Shown: piece after piece, positions 14,894 to 23,629 of the stretch
Numbering within the stretch: position 1 is the stretch's first letter
Layout: every line of letters begins with the position of its first letter
Source of the DNA: Rubrobacter_A sp965214435
GTDB lineage: Bacteria > Actinomycetota > Rubrobacteria > Rubrobacterales > Rubrobacteraceae
Direction of reading: 5' to 3'
Length of the DNA: 64,000 bases
NCBI GenBank assembly: GCA_965214435.1
Contig: OZ243960.1
Coordinates: 1,798,001 to 1,862,000, forward strand
Position numbers and translations under genes: made by a program
Notes under the pieces: generated by a model
What the model saw: only the letters and a program-made list of their open reading frames with translations
The model's database searches: none
What the model was told of the DNA's origin: nothing

Positions 14894-16276
14894 ATGGCAC
14901 AGTCGGCGTCTTCGGGAAGTACCAGCAGTGGTAAGCGGTTTGTGTACGTGGTCGCGGCCATTGCGTCGTTCGGGGGGTTGCTCTTTGGCTACGACCTGGG
15001 GGTCATCTCCGGAGCTCTGCTCTTTATAAGGCAGGATTTCCAACTCAACTCTTTTCTGGAGGGGCTTGTCGTCAGTTCGCTGGTGCTCGGGGCGATAGCC
15101 GGGGCCGGTGCCAGCGGTAACTTCTCCGACAGGCTGGGACGCCGCAAGTTGACCCTTATAGCAGCCGTAATATTCGGTGGAGGGGCTATCGGCATGGGCC
15201 TCTCGCCGAACGTCGAGGTTCTGGTCTTCTTCCGCGTCGTTACGGGGCTCGGCGTGGGCGCGTCCTCGGTGCTCGTGCCGACCTACATCTCGGAGATAGC
15301 TCCCACTGACGTCCGGGGGAGGCTTACTTCGATGTTCCAGCTCGCCATTACCCTCGGTATATTGCTCGCTTACGGTGTGAACTTCGCTCTCACCAGTGCC
15401 GAAGCGTGGCGCTGGATGCTCGGTCTGGCGGCGGTGCCGGCGGCCATCCTGTTCGTCGGGATGTACCTGGTGCCGGAGACTCCCCGCTGGCTAATAAAGC
15501 ACAACTTTATGGACCAAGCCCGGTCCGTGCTCCGCCGGTCGCGGGGCCGGGAAGACGTGGAAGAGGACTTAAAGGAGATCCAGCAGGTCGAGGAGGAGGA
15601 AGGGGCGCAGGCCGGGGGCCGCGAGCTACTATCTCCCTGGGTCCGGCCGATGCTGATAGTCGGCGTGGGGCTCGCCGTCCTCCAGCAGTTCGTCGGGATC
15701 AACACCATCATCTACTACGCGCCCACGATCATCAACTCTACAGGCGTCGGGGTCTCGACGTCCATCCTGGCTACCGTTGGCGTGGGTATAGTGAACGTGC
15801 TCTTTACCTTGGTGGCGATCTGGTCCATAGACAAGCTGGGCCGCAAGAAGCTGCTCTTGTTTGGGCTGACCGGCATGACGTTAGCCACCTTCACCCTGGG
15901 CCTGGGCTTTATCTTGCCGGGTCTCTCCGGGATCATCGCCTGGGTCGTTCTAGGCAGCATGTTCCTCTACGTGGCCTCGTTCGCGGCCAGCTTCGGACCC
16001 GTGCTCTGGGTGATGCTGCCGGAGATCTTCCCCTTAAACGTCCGGGGCTCGGCGGTGGGCGTTTCTTCCTTGAGCAACTGGGCCGCCAACTTCCTTATCG
16101 CCCTGCTGTTCCCCATCCTCACGGCGGCACTGGGCCAGACCCCGGTCTTCTGGGGGCTAGGCGTAATCTGCCTCCTCTCCATGGTCTTTATCTACTTTGT
16201 AGTGCCGGAGACTGCGGGCCGCAGCCTGGAAGAGATAGAGGCCGACCTGTGCCAGGGCGTCACGGTCAAGAGCTAG
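14894..16276 (+). CDS. MFS sugar-porter (galactose/xylose:H+ symporter-like), 460 aa
   Basis: Twelve-helix proton-sugar symporter of the GalP/XylE/AraE subfamily. It shows the sugar-porter signatures: GGLLFGYDLGVISGALLFI in TM1, DRLGRRKL in loop 2-3, PETPRWLIKH before the central loop, QQFVGINTIIYYAPTI in TM7, DKLGRKKLL in loop 8-9 and PETAGRSLEEIE at the end of TM12. Start ATG 14894 has a weak GAAAGAGACGG site. The 287-base gap upstream contains TTGTAT (14707-14712) and TAGGGC (14729-14734) with a 16-base spacer and an imperfect GGCT/AGCC palindrome; this is a weak promoter candidate. It heads the gal operon. Having two different galactose-type importers (Na+ and H+ coupled) is notable. Confidence 0.93.
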   Translation: MAQSASSGSTSSGKRFVYVVAAIASFGGLLFGYDLGVISGALLFIRQDFQLNSFLEGLVVSSLVLGAIAGAGASGNFSDRLGRRKLTLIAAVIFGGGAIGMGLSPNVEVLVFFRVVTGLGVGASSVLVPTYISEIAPTDVRGRLTSMFQLAITLGILLAYGVNFALTSAEAWRWMLGLAAVPAAILFVGMYLVPETPRWLIKHNFMDQARSVLRRSRGREDVEEDLKEIQQVEEEEGAQAGGRELLSPWVRPMLIVGVGLAVLQQFVGINTIIYYAPTIINSTGVGVSTSILATVGVGIVNVLFTLVAIWSIDKLGRKKLLLFGLTGMTLATFTLGLGFILPGLSGIIAWVVLGSMFLYVASFAASFGPVLWVMLPEIFPLNVRGSAVGVSSLSNWAANFLIALLFPILTAALGQTPVFWGLGVICLLSMVFIYFVVPETAGRSLEEIEADLCQGVTVKS

Positions 16277-16305
16277 AGAAAAGAGTAGCTTGAAAGGAGA
16301 CCGGA

Positions 16306-16395
16306 GTGGATAAGGATCAGGAGAAGAAAGACGACGGCCGGTACATCATCTTCTACACCTTCGAGGATGAGGAAGAAGCAGAGGGTACAGGTTGA
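16306..16395 (+). CDS. 29-residue micro-protein preceding galT
   Basis: GTG 16306 is preceded by AAAGGAG at a good distance. The product MDKDQEKKDDGRYIIFYTFE (then DEEEAEGTG) is acidic, with a short hydrophobic/aromatic strand YIIFYTF. Its stop TGA (16393-16395) overlaps the TTG start of galT at 16392, so translation of galT is probably coupled to it. Aromatic micro-ORFs of this kind immediately before galT may be conserved in other bacteria, but I cannot check this here. It may be a leader peptide or a small GalT-binding protein. Confidence 0.6.
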   Translation: MDKDQEKKDDGRYIIFYTFEDEEEAEGTG

Positions 16396-17381
16396 ACGAG
16401 CTGCGCTGGAACCCGGCGGCTAGAGAGTGGGTGGCCTACGCCACCCACCGCCAGGACCGCACCTTCCTGCCCCCGGCCGAGTACTGCCCGCTGTGCCCGA
16501 CGAAGAGCGGGGACGACTTCCCGACTGAGGTACCCCACTCCTCCTACGAGATAGTAGTCTTCGAGAACAAGTTTCCTTCGTTTGCTCCAAACGCCCCGGA
16601 GCCCGAGGAAGCCGGAACCACGCTCACCCCGACCGCGCCGGGATGCGGGGTGTGCGAGGTGGTCCTCTACTCCGACGACCACGACGCTACGCTCGCCAGC
16701 ATGTCCGAAAGGCGTATCCGGAACCTCGTCCGGGTGTGGGCCGACCGCTACGAGGAGTTGGGTTCGCGGGACTTCGTGGACTACGTCTTTATATTCGAGA
16801 ATAAGGGCGAGGCCATAGGGGTGACGCTGCACCACCCGCACGGCCAGATCTACGCTTACCCCTTTGTCCCCCCGCGCCTGAAGACAGAACTGGACGCCGC
16901 CCGCGAATACTGGGAAGAGAAAAAAAGCTGCCTCCACTGCGACCTCCTCGCCGGAGAGCACGAGGACGGCCGCCGAGTGCTAGCTAAAGGCGACCACTTC
17001 ACCGCCTTCGTCCCGTTCTACGCCCGCTTCCCGTACGAGGTGCATCTCTGCGCGCGCCGGTGCGTCCCCTCAATAAATGAACTCGATGCCGAGGAGCGCC
17101 GGGATCTCGCCCGCGTCTTGAAACGAGTGCTCGTTGGCTATGACGAATTGTTCGGGTTCTCCCTGCCGTACATGATGGTCCTGCACCAGGCTCCGACCGA
17201 CGGCGGGGACTACGGGGGCGTGGCCCACTTCCATATCGAGTTCTACCCGCCGAACCGCACCGCCGACAAGCTCAAGTGCCTGGCCGGTAGCGAGACCGGG
17301 GCCGGGGCTTTTATCATGGACGTACTGCCGGAGGACACGGCGCGGGAGTTGCGAGAAAAGGTCGAGGAGGCTACCGGGTGA
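16392..17381 (+). CDS. galT: Galactose-1-phosphate uridylyltransferase, 329 aa
   Basis: Leloir-pathway enzyme: galactose-1-phosphate + UDP-glucose gives glucose-1-phosphate + UDP-galactose. HIT-superfamily fold. The active-site HPHGQIYAYPFVP segment has HPH at residues 148-150; His150 is the expected uridylylated nucleophile. Cys32 and Cys35 (CPLCP) and the downstream His are typical zinc ligands. The second domain carries HFHIEFYPPNR. The start is TTG 16392, overlapping the micro-ORF stop. The GTGA overlap with galE at 17378 shows tight coupling. Confidence 0.97.
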   Translation: MNELRWNPAAREWVAYATHRQDRTFLPPAEYCPLCPTKSGDDFPTEVPHSSYEIVVFENKFPSFAPNAPEPEEAGTTLTPTAPGCGVCEVVLYSDDHDATLASMSERRIRNLVRVWADRYEELGSRDFVDYVFIFENKGEAIGVTLHHPHGQIYAYPFVPPRLKTELDAAREYWEEKKSCLHCDLLAGEHEDGRRVLAKGDHFTAFVPFYARFPYEVHLCARRCVPSINELDAEERRDLARVLKRVLVGYDELFGFSLPYMMVLHQAPTDGGDYGGVAHFHIEFYPPNRTADKLKCLAGSETGAGAFIMDVLPEDTARELREKVEEATG

Positions 17382-18352
17382 GGCTTCTCGTAACTGGCGG
17401 CGCAGGGTATATCGGGAGCGTCGTAACCTCCCAGCTACTTGACGCTGGCCACGAGGTCACCGTACTCGACGACCTCTCTAAAGGCCACCGGGACGCCCTG
17501 CCGCAAGGCGCGGATTTCGTGCAGACAAGCCTTCTTGATGCGGCTGGCACCCGGCGGGCGCTTGCGGGCGACTTCGACGGGGTACTCCACTTCGCGGCGC
17601 TCTCGCTTGTCGGCCAGTCGGTCGAAGAGCCGGAACTCTACTACCGCAACAACGTCTGTGGGACGCTGAACCTTTTGGATGCGATGCAGGAGTACAAAGT
17701 CCCGCGGCTCGTATTCTCCTCGACGGCCGCCGTCTACGGGGAGCCGGAGGAAACCCCGATACAGGAAAACGCCCCGGAAAAGCCCACCAACCCTTACGGC
17801 GGCTCCAAGCTCGCGGTGGACCGCTTGATCGGCAGCGTAGCCGAAGCCCGGAACCTCGCGGCCACGAGCCTCCGGTACTTCAACGTCGCCGGGGCGAGCG
17901 GAGGCTTAGGTGAAGACCATAACCCTGAAACTCACCTCATACCGCTCGTCTTGAGGGCCGCTTCCGGGGAGAAGGACCACGTAGACATTTACGGTACGGA
18001 CTACGACACTCGCGACGGGACCGCCGTCCGGGACTACATCCACGTCGAAGACTTGGGCCGGGCGCACCTTCTGGCGCTGGAAGGCGCCGTCGAGGGAGAG
18101 CACGGTATCTACAACCTCGGCAACGGCGAAGGTTTCTCCGTCCGGCAGGTCATAGAAACGGCGCGGGAGGTCACGGGCGAAGACATAAAGGCCGTCGAGG
18201 CCGACCGGCGTCCTGGAGACCCGCCGGTGCTCGTGGCGTCCAGCGAGAAGGTGAAGAAGGACCTCGACTGGAAACCTGAGAAGCCGGAGCTTTCGTCCAT
18301 GGTCTCCGACGCCTGGGAGTGGATGCGGAAGCATCCCCGCGGGTACGAGTAG
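17378..18352 (+). CDS. galE: UDP-glucose 4-epimerase, 324 aa
   Basis: Interconverts UDP-galactose and UDP-glucose. Extended SDR fold. The NAD-binding GGAGYIG motif is at residues 7-13, FSSTAAVYG carries the catalytic Ser/Thr, and the YxxxK pair is Y140/K144 in NPYGGSK. DIYGTDYDTRDGTAVRDYIH is the standard substrate-binding segment of bacterial GalE. The start GTG 17378 overlaps the galT stop by 4 bases. galK follows 13 bases later. Confidence 0.97.
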   Translation: MRLLVTGGAGYIGSVVTSQLLDAGHEVTVLDDLSKGHRDALPQGADFVQTSLLDAAGTRRALAGDFDGVLHFAALSLVGQSVEEPELYYRNNVCGTLNLLDAMQEYKVPRLVFSSTAAVYGEPEETPIQENAPEKPTNPYGGSKLAVDRLIGSVAEARNLAATSLRYFNVAGASGGLGEDHNPETHLIPLVLRAASGEKDHVDIYGTDYDTRDGTAVRDYIHVEDLGRAHLLALEGAVEGEHGIYNLGNGEGFSVRQVIETAREVTGEDIKAVEADRRPGDPPVLVASSEKVKKDLDWKPEKPELSSMVSDAWEWMRKHPRGYE

Positions 18353-18365
18353 AGGGAGAGAAGAC

Positions 18366-19481
18366 TTGCGAGAGACGGAGCGGCGGGCCGTTGAAGCCTA
18401 CAGGAAGTGCTTCGGCGAAGAGCCCGAGAAGGTCACGAGCGCGCCGGGGCGGATAAACCTGATCGGGGAGCACACCGACTACAACGCCGGGTTCGTCCTC
18501 CCCTGCGCCGTCGAGCGCCGGGTCGCCGTCGCCATCGGGCGTGGCGGCGACGAACTATACTCCGACGACTTTGGGGAGCGTAAGCCGGTCAATACCGATA
18601 AAGAAGGCTCCTGGCCGGACTACCCCCGGGGTGTGGTCTGGGCCGTAAAAGAGGCTGGCTACGAGGTCGGGAGGATCAATGCGGCCTTTGCCGGGGACGT
18701 GCCGCTCGGCTCGGGTCTCTCCTCTTCGGCGGCTATAGAGGCGGCGATGGCGATGGCGCTCGACGCGCTCTTAGATCTCGGTATAGACCGCAAGGCGCTG
18801 GCGGAGCTTTGCATGAAGACCGAGAACGAGTTCGTCGGGGTGCAAAGTGGGATCATGGACCAGTACGCTTCCCTGCTCAGCCGCGAGGGTCAGGCCCTCC
18901 TCGTGGACTGCCGCACTCTCGAAGAGGAGCCCGTCCCGCTGGACCTCGAAGGGGCCGGCCTGAGCCTCGTGGTCTGCGATACCCGCGTCGAGCGGGGCCT
19001 GGCTGACACGGAATACAACCAGCGCCGCGAGACCTGCGAGAGCGCGGCAAAGACCCTGGGTGTAGAAGCTCTGCGCGACGCCTCGGAAGACGACCTGGAG
19101 AAGCTCTCCGGCGACGAGCTAAAACGTGTCCGCCACGTCGTTACCGAGCAGCGGCGGGTAACGGCGTCGGTTGAGGCGCTCAAGGAAGAGAACTTCGAGG
19201 CGTTCGGTCGCCTCCTGTACGAGTCGCACGCCTCGCTGCGCGACGACTACGAGGCGTCCGCGCCAGAACTCGATACGTTCGTGGAGATTGCTGAGGCGTC
19301 CGGGGCTCTCGGGGCGAAGCTGACCGGCGCGGGCTGGGGCGGCTGCGCTATAGCCCTGATCTCCTCGGAGTGGTCCGAGGACCTGGCGGATACTACCCGC
19401 CGCAAGTACGGGGAGCGCGGCTTTAAAGAGCCGGACTTCTACGAGTTTCTACCAGCGACGGGGGCGGAGGTGGTTTCCTAG
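18366..19481 (+). CDS. galK: Galactokinase, 371 aa
   Basis: Phosphorylates alpha-D-galactose to galactose-1-phosphate using ATP. GHMP kinase. The galactokinase signature PGRINLIGEHTDYN is at residues 27-40, the phosphate-binding loop GDVPLGSGLSSSAAIE at 110-125, and the C-terminal GHMP segment GAKLTGAGWGGCAIALI near 318-334. The start is TTG 18366 with GGGAGAG upstream. The stop is immediately followed by the ATG of the alpha-galactosidase gene at 19482 without a gap. Confidence 0.97.
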   Translation: MRETERRAVEAYRKCFGEEPEKVTSAPGRINLIGEHTDYNAGFVLPCAVERRVAVAIGRGGDELYSDDFGERKPVNTDKEGSWPDYPRGVVWAVKEAGYEVGRINAAFAGDVPLGSGLSSSAAIEAAMAMALDALLDLGIDRKALAELCMKTENEFVGVQSGIMDQYASLLSREGQALLVDCRTLEEEPVPLDLEGAGLSLVVCDTRVERGLADTEYNQRRETCESAAKTLGVEALRDASEDDLEKLSGDELKRVRHVVTEQRRVTASVEALKEENFEAFGRLLYESHASLRDDYEASAPELDTFVEIAEASGALGAKLTGAGWGGCAIALISSEWSEDLADTTRRKYGERGFKEPDFYEFLPATGAEVVS

Positions 19482-21590
19482 ATGCCCATTCTGTTTGACG
19501 AGCATCGCCGGGTCTGGGCTCTGCAGACCGCAGGCTCGACCTACGGCCTGGGGGTAGACGGAGAAGGTCATCTCCGCCACCTGTACTACGGGCCTCCCTT
19601 GCGCGGGACGGAGGATTTGCCGCGGGTGGAGGATCAATACCTGCCCTTCGAGCCGCCCGAGGGACCGACCGTGCACTACGAGTACCCGGCGTGGGGCGGC
19701 CTGTACTACCGCGAACCCTGCCTCAAGGCCCTCTTCCACGACGGCGGGCGCGATACACGGATTTTGTACCAGGAATATGAGGCAAAGGAAGAGAATGGAG
19801 TAGTGGAGCTTATTGTCACCTTGCAAGACCCCGACTATCCACTTCGGGTCCGGCTCTACTACCGCGCTTTCGAAGAGACCGGACTGATGGAGCGGTACGC
19901 CGTGGTGGAGAACGTGGGGGAGACCCCGGTCACGCTGGAGCAGGTCTTGACGTGTGCGTGGTCGTTGCCGCGGGGTTCCGGGTACCGGCTGACGCACCTG
20001 GCCGGGAAGTGGCTCGGCGAGACGCAGGTCTACCGGGAGGAAATTACTCCCGGCAAGAAGATGCTGGAGAGCCGCCGGGGGAATACCAGCCACCACGCGA
20101 ACCCCTTTTTCGCCGTGGACCGGGGCGACGCCACGGAAGATAGCGGGGAGGTCTGGTTCGGGGCTCTGGCGTGGAGCGGTAACTGGAAAATCTCCGTGGA
20201 CCACGACGCCCACGGCGCGCTACAAATCTCCGGCGGCGTCAACGACTTCGACTTCTCCTGGCTCCTTGAGGGCGGAGAGCAGTTTACTACCCCCTCTTTC
20301 ATCGGCGGTTACACCCGGGAAGGGTTCGGGGCGGCGAGCCGCAGCCTCCACCGCTACGCGCGGGAGCACATACTGCCCGCGGAAAAAGCCCGGCCCGTAC
20401 TCTACAACTCCTGGGAGGCCACCTACTTCAAGGTCAGCGAGGGGGGACAGGACGAGCTGGCCGAGAAGGCGGCCTCTTTAGGGATCGAGCTATTCGTCGT
20501 GGATGACGGCTGGTTCGGGGCGCGCAACGACGAGGACCGGGGGCTCGGCGACTGGTGGGTAAACCGCGAGAAGTTCCCGAACGGGCTCGGGCCGCTGATC
20601 GAGAAGGTGCAATCCCTGGGTATGAGCTTCGGGCTTTGGGTCGAGCCGGAGATGGTCAACCCGGACAGCGACCTCTACCGGGAGCACCCGGACTGGGTCT
20701 ACAACTTCCCGAATCGCCCGAAAAGCGAGAGCCGTAACCAGCTAGTCCTGAATTTGGCGAAAGAGGAGGTCAAGGAGCACCTGTTCGGTGTGTTGGACGG
20801 GCTGCTCTCCGGGAATGACATCTCGTTTATCAAGTGGGACATGAACCGGACGTTCTCGGAGCCCGGCTGGATGGAGGCCCCTCCCGGAAGGCGGCAGGAG
20901 GTCTGGGTCCGTCATGTGTGGGGAGTCTATGAGATCCTGGACCGGCTGCGCGAGAAGCATCCGGGTGTGGCGTTCGAGTCCTGTTCCGGGGGCGGCGGAC
21001 GGGTGGACCTCGGCATTTTGAGGCGTACGGATCAGGTCTGGACCAGCGACAACACCGACCCCTACGACCGGCTCTTTATCCAGGAGGGCTTCTCGATGGC
21101 CTATCCCGCCCGCGCCATGATGTCTTGGGTGGCCGACCCCGGGCAGTGGGTGGAAAACCGCCGGGCTTCTATGTCCTACCGATTCCACTCGGCGATGATG
21201 GGGTCTTTGGGCATCGGCGGAAACCTCCTGGAGTGGACGGATGAGGAACTGCAGGAAGCGCGCCGGCTCGTGGAGCAGTACAAGGGGATTCGGGACGTCG
21301 TGCAAGAGGGAGAACAGTACCGGCTGCTCTCGCCGCGAGAAGGGCACACCACCGCCGTGCAGTACGTCTCCGGCGACCGGTCGCGGTCGGTACTCTTCGT
21401 GCTCCGCGACCGGCAACGCTTCCTCGACCGCTCAGAGAAGGTCTATCTTCGGGGCCTCAAGGAAGGTTCCTCGTACCGGGTGACCGGCGAGGAGGAGTCC
21501 CGAAGCGGGGCAGCGCTGGTGGGGCTCGGGATCGAGGTTCTCTTAGAAGGCGACCTGTCGAGCGCCCTGATCGAGATCGCGGAACAGTGA
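19482..21590 (+). CDS. Alpha-galactosidase, GH36, 702 aa
   Basis: Releases galactose from alpha-galactosides such as melibiose or raffinose. The length matches bacterial tetrameric GH36 enzymes: an N-terminal beta-sandwich (about 1-320), the TIM barrel (about 320-630) and a C-terminal beta domain. Barrel motifs are FVVDDGWFGARN, WVEPEMVNPDSDLY, IKWDMNR with the nucleophile Asp453, SCSGGGGRVD, and TSDNTDPYDR with the acid/base Asp523. There is no signal peptide, so it acts on imported oligosaccharide in the cytoplasm. It is joined to galK with no spacing and overlaps the next gene by GTGA. Confidence 0.95.
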   Translation: MPILFDEHRRVWALQTAGSTYGLGVDGEGHLRHLYYGPPLRGTEDLPRVEDQYLPFEPPEGPTVHYEYPAWGGLYYREPCLKALFHDGGRDTRILYQEYEAKEENGVVELIVTLQDPDYPLRVRLYYRAFEETGLMERYAVVENVGETPVTLEQVLTCAWSLPRGSGYRLTHLAGKWLGETQVYREEITPGKKMLESRRGNTSHHANPFFAVDRGDATEDSGEVWFGALAWSGNWKISVDHDAHGALQISGGVNDFDFSWLLEGGEQFTTPSFIGGYTREGFGAASRSLHRYAREHILPAEKARPVLYNSWEATYFKVSEGGQDELAEKAASLGIELFVVDDGWFGARNDEDRGLGDWWVNREKFPNGLGPLIEKVQSLGMSFGLWVEPEMVNPDSDLYREHPDWVYNFPNRPKSESRNQLVLNLAKEEVKEHLFGVLDGLLSGNDISFIKWDMNRTFSEPGWMEAPPGRRQEVWVRHVWGVYEILDRLREKHPGVAFESCSGGGGRVDLGILRRTDQVWTSDNTDPYDRLFIQEGFSMAYPARAMMSWVADPGQWVENRRASMSYRFHSAMMGSLGIGGNLLEWTDEELQEARRLVEQYKGIRDVVQEGEQYRLLSPREGHTTAVQYVSGDRSRSVLFVLRDRQRFLDRSEKVYLRGLKEGSSYRVTGEEESRSGAALVGLGIEVLLEGDLSSALIEIAEQ

Positions 21591-22603
21591 GCCGCGACGT
21601 CCGACGCGAGGATCTCCGGCAACTGATGGACCGCCGGGGTCTCGGGGCGCTACTCTTGCAGCGTCCTACGAACTTCGCTTGGTACACGGACGGCTCCGAC
21701 AACCGGGTGGACCACGCCGACCCCATGGGCGTGGCAGCGGTCTTGCTCACTGCCGACGCTGAATACATCCTCACCGACAACATAGAGGCTCCCCGCATGC
21801 GCGAGGAGGAGACGCCGGGCTTCGAGGTTGTCGAGCATCCCTGGTACGAAGACCCGCAGAGCGTCCTGGAAGAGATAGCCGGCGGCGTCTCGCTCGGTAC
21901 GGACCACCCTCGGGAAGACGCGGTAGACGTCTCGGATGAAATATCTCCTCTCCGCTATGTGCTGGACAGAGACGCTATCGCCCGCTACCGGCGGGTCGGG
22001 GAAAACGCGGCGGCTGCCGTGATGGAGGCTGCCGGTCCTCTGGAATCTGGGATGGACGAGCGGGAAGCCGCTGCGGAGCTCGCGGCAGCCTGCCAGAAGC
22101 GTGGCCTCTCCACCCCTTTGCTGATGGCCGCTTCGGAAGAGCGGATGGGGTGCTACCGGCATCCCATACTGCGTTCCAGGCCGCAAGGACTCGGCCGGAT
22201 GGCGATGCTCGTGGTCTGCGCCGAGCGGGGCGGTTTGTATGCCAACCTGACCCGCATAGTACTCCTGGAGGAGCCGGATGAGGAAACCGTCCGGCGGCAG
22301 GAGACCTGCGAGAACATCCTGCGCCGGATGCGGGAGGCCACCGTCCCGGGCCGGACCCTGGCCGACGTGTTCGAGGACTGCAAGCAGTTCTACGCCGGAG
22401 AAGGATTCCCCGACGAGTGGAAGGATCATCATCAGGGTGGGCTCACGGGGTACGCCTCGCGGGAGGTCATCGCCACGCCTAATACCCGCCTGGAGATACA
22501 ACCCGGCATGGTGTTCGCCTGGAACCCCTCCGTGATCGGAGCAAAGGTCGAAGAGACCTTTATTCTCTCGGATACGGGGCCGGAAGTTATTACGGGCGGT
22601 TAG
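21587..22603 (+). CDS. M24-fold protein (prolidase/creatinase-like) lacking metal ligands, 338 aa
   Basis: Residues 1-125 resemble the creatinase/prolidase N-terminal domain (GLGALLLQRPTNFAWYTDGS). Residues 130-335 resemble the pita-bread M24 domain. The usual metal ligands Asp/Asp/His/Glu/Glu are not all present: the expected D.(x)10.D segment reads VVCAERGGLYANLTRIVLL, with Asn in place of the second Asp, and the GHG motif is replaced by HHQGGLTGYASRE. The final VEETFILSD Glu remains. It is therefore probably not a metallopeptidase; it may be a metal-independent hydrolase like creatinase, or non-catalytic. The GTG start overlaps the alpha-galactosidase stop, placing it firmly in the gal operon, which suggests a sugar-related role yet undefined. 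Confidence 0.8.
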   Translation: MSRDVRREDLRQLMDRRGLGALLLQRPTNFAWYTDGSDNRVDHADPMGVAAVLLTADAEYILTDNIEAPRMREEETPGFEVVEHPWYEDPQSVLEEIAGGVSLGTDHPREDAVDVSDEISPLRYVLDRDAIARYRRVGENAAAAVMEAAGPLESGMDEREAAAELAAACQKRGLSTPLLMAASEERMGCYRHPILRSRPQGLGRMAMLVVCAERGGLYANLTRIVLLEEPDEETVRRQETCENILRRMREATVPGRTLADVFEDCKQFYAGEGFPDEWKDHHQGGLTGYASREVIATPNTRLEIQPGMVFAWNPSVIGAKVEETFILSDTGPEVITGG

Positions 22604-22656
22604 TTTCCGCGGTTGCGGGGTATCTTCTACCCGGTATCCAACAGGGGAGGTTTCAG

Positions 22657-23610
22657 ATGAAGGTCGGCTATTTTCTGTCCTGCGAGGAGTACGGTCCGAA
22701 GAGTTTGCTGGAGCAGGCCCGGATGGCCGAAGAGGCGGGGTTTGAGGCGCTCTGGATCTCCGACCATTACCATCCCTGGACGGCGGAGCAGGGAAATAGC
22801 CCGTTTATATGGTCGGTGATAGGCGGCCTCTCTCAGGTAACCTCCGAGATAAAAGTCGTCACCGCTGTGACCTGTCCGACGATGCGGATCCACCCGGCGA
22901 TACTAGCCCAGGCTGCGGCGACCTCATCCGTAATGCTCGACGGACGTTTCGAGTTCGGCATCGGGACCGGCGAGAACTTAAACGAGCACATCTTCGGCGA
23001 CCGCTGGCCCCCGACCGATGTGCGCCTGGAGATGCTAGAAGAAGCTGTCGAGGTGATGCGTCTCCTCTGGGAGGGCGGCACAAAGACCCATTACGGCAAG
23101 CACTACACGGTAGAGAACGCCTGCGTCTACACCCTGCCCGATGAGCCGCCGCCCGTCTTGGTCTCTGGTTTCGGCCCGAAGGCTACCCAATTGGCCGCCA
23201 GGATCGGGGACGGCTACATGATGGTCGCGCCCGAGCCGAACCTGCTGGAGATGTTCCGGTCCTCCGGCGGCGGAGACAAACCGGCCCACGGCGCGTTCAA
23301 GGTGTGCTATGGGGACGATGAGGCCGAGCGCCGCAAGACGGCGCACCGGACCTGGCCGAACGAAGCGCTCTCCGGCGAGCTTCCGCAGGAGCTGCGAACC
23401 GTGGCCCACTTCGAGCAGGCCACCCAGCTAGTCACCGAGGACATGGTAGCCGAAGTCATCCCCAGCGGCCCCGACCTCGAACCGCACAGAGAAATGCTCC
23501 GCCAGTACGCCGACGCCGGCTACGACGAGGTCTACATCCAGCAGATCGGCGGCAACTTCGAGGAGTTCTTCCAGGTTTACAGAAAGGAGATCCTGCCGGA
23601 GTTCAGCTAG
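22657..23610 (+). CDS. F420-dependent LLM-class oxidoreductase, 317 aa
   Basis: Luciferase-like monooxygenase fold of the F420 subgroup that includes F420-dependent glucose-6-phosphate dehydrogenase relatives. The start MKVGYFLSCEEYGPKSLLEQ and the segments ISDHYHPWTAEQGNSPFIWS, VTAVTCPTMRIHPAILAQAA, EFGIGTGENLNEHI and EEAVEVMRLLWEGG are characteristic of that subgroup. ATG 22657 is preceded by GGGGAGGT, an excellent site, and follows the M24-like gene by 53 bases. The substrate is unknown; a sugar or sugar phosphate is conceivable from context. Its presence implies that the organism makes coenzyme F420. Confidence 0.88.
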   Translation: MKVGYFLSCEEYGPKSLLEQARMAEEAGFEALWISDHYHPWTAEQGNSPFIWSVIGGLSQVTSEIKVVTAVTCPTMRIHPAILAQAAATSSVMLDGRFEFGIGTGENLNEHIFGDRWPPTDVRLEMLEEAVEVMRLLWEGGTKTHYGKHYTVENACVYTLPDEPPPVLVSGFGPKATQLAARIGDGYMMVAPEPNLLEMFRSSGGGDKPAHGAFKVCYGDDEAERRKTAHRTWPNEALSGELPQELRTVAHFEQATQLVTEDMVAEVIPSGPDLEPHREMLRQYADAGYDEVYIQQIGGNFEEFFQVYRKEILPEFS

Positions 23611-23629
23611 AGACTAGAACGAAGCACTC

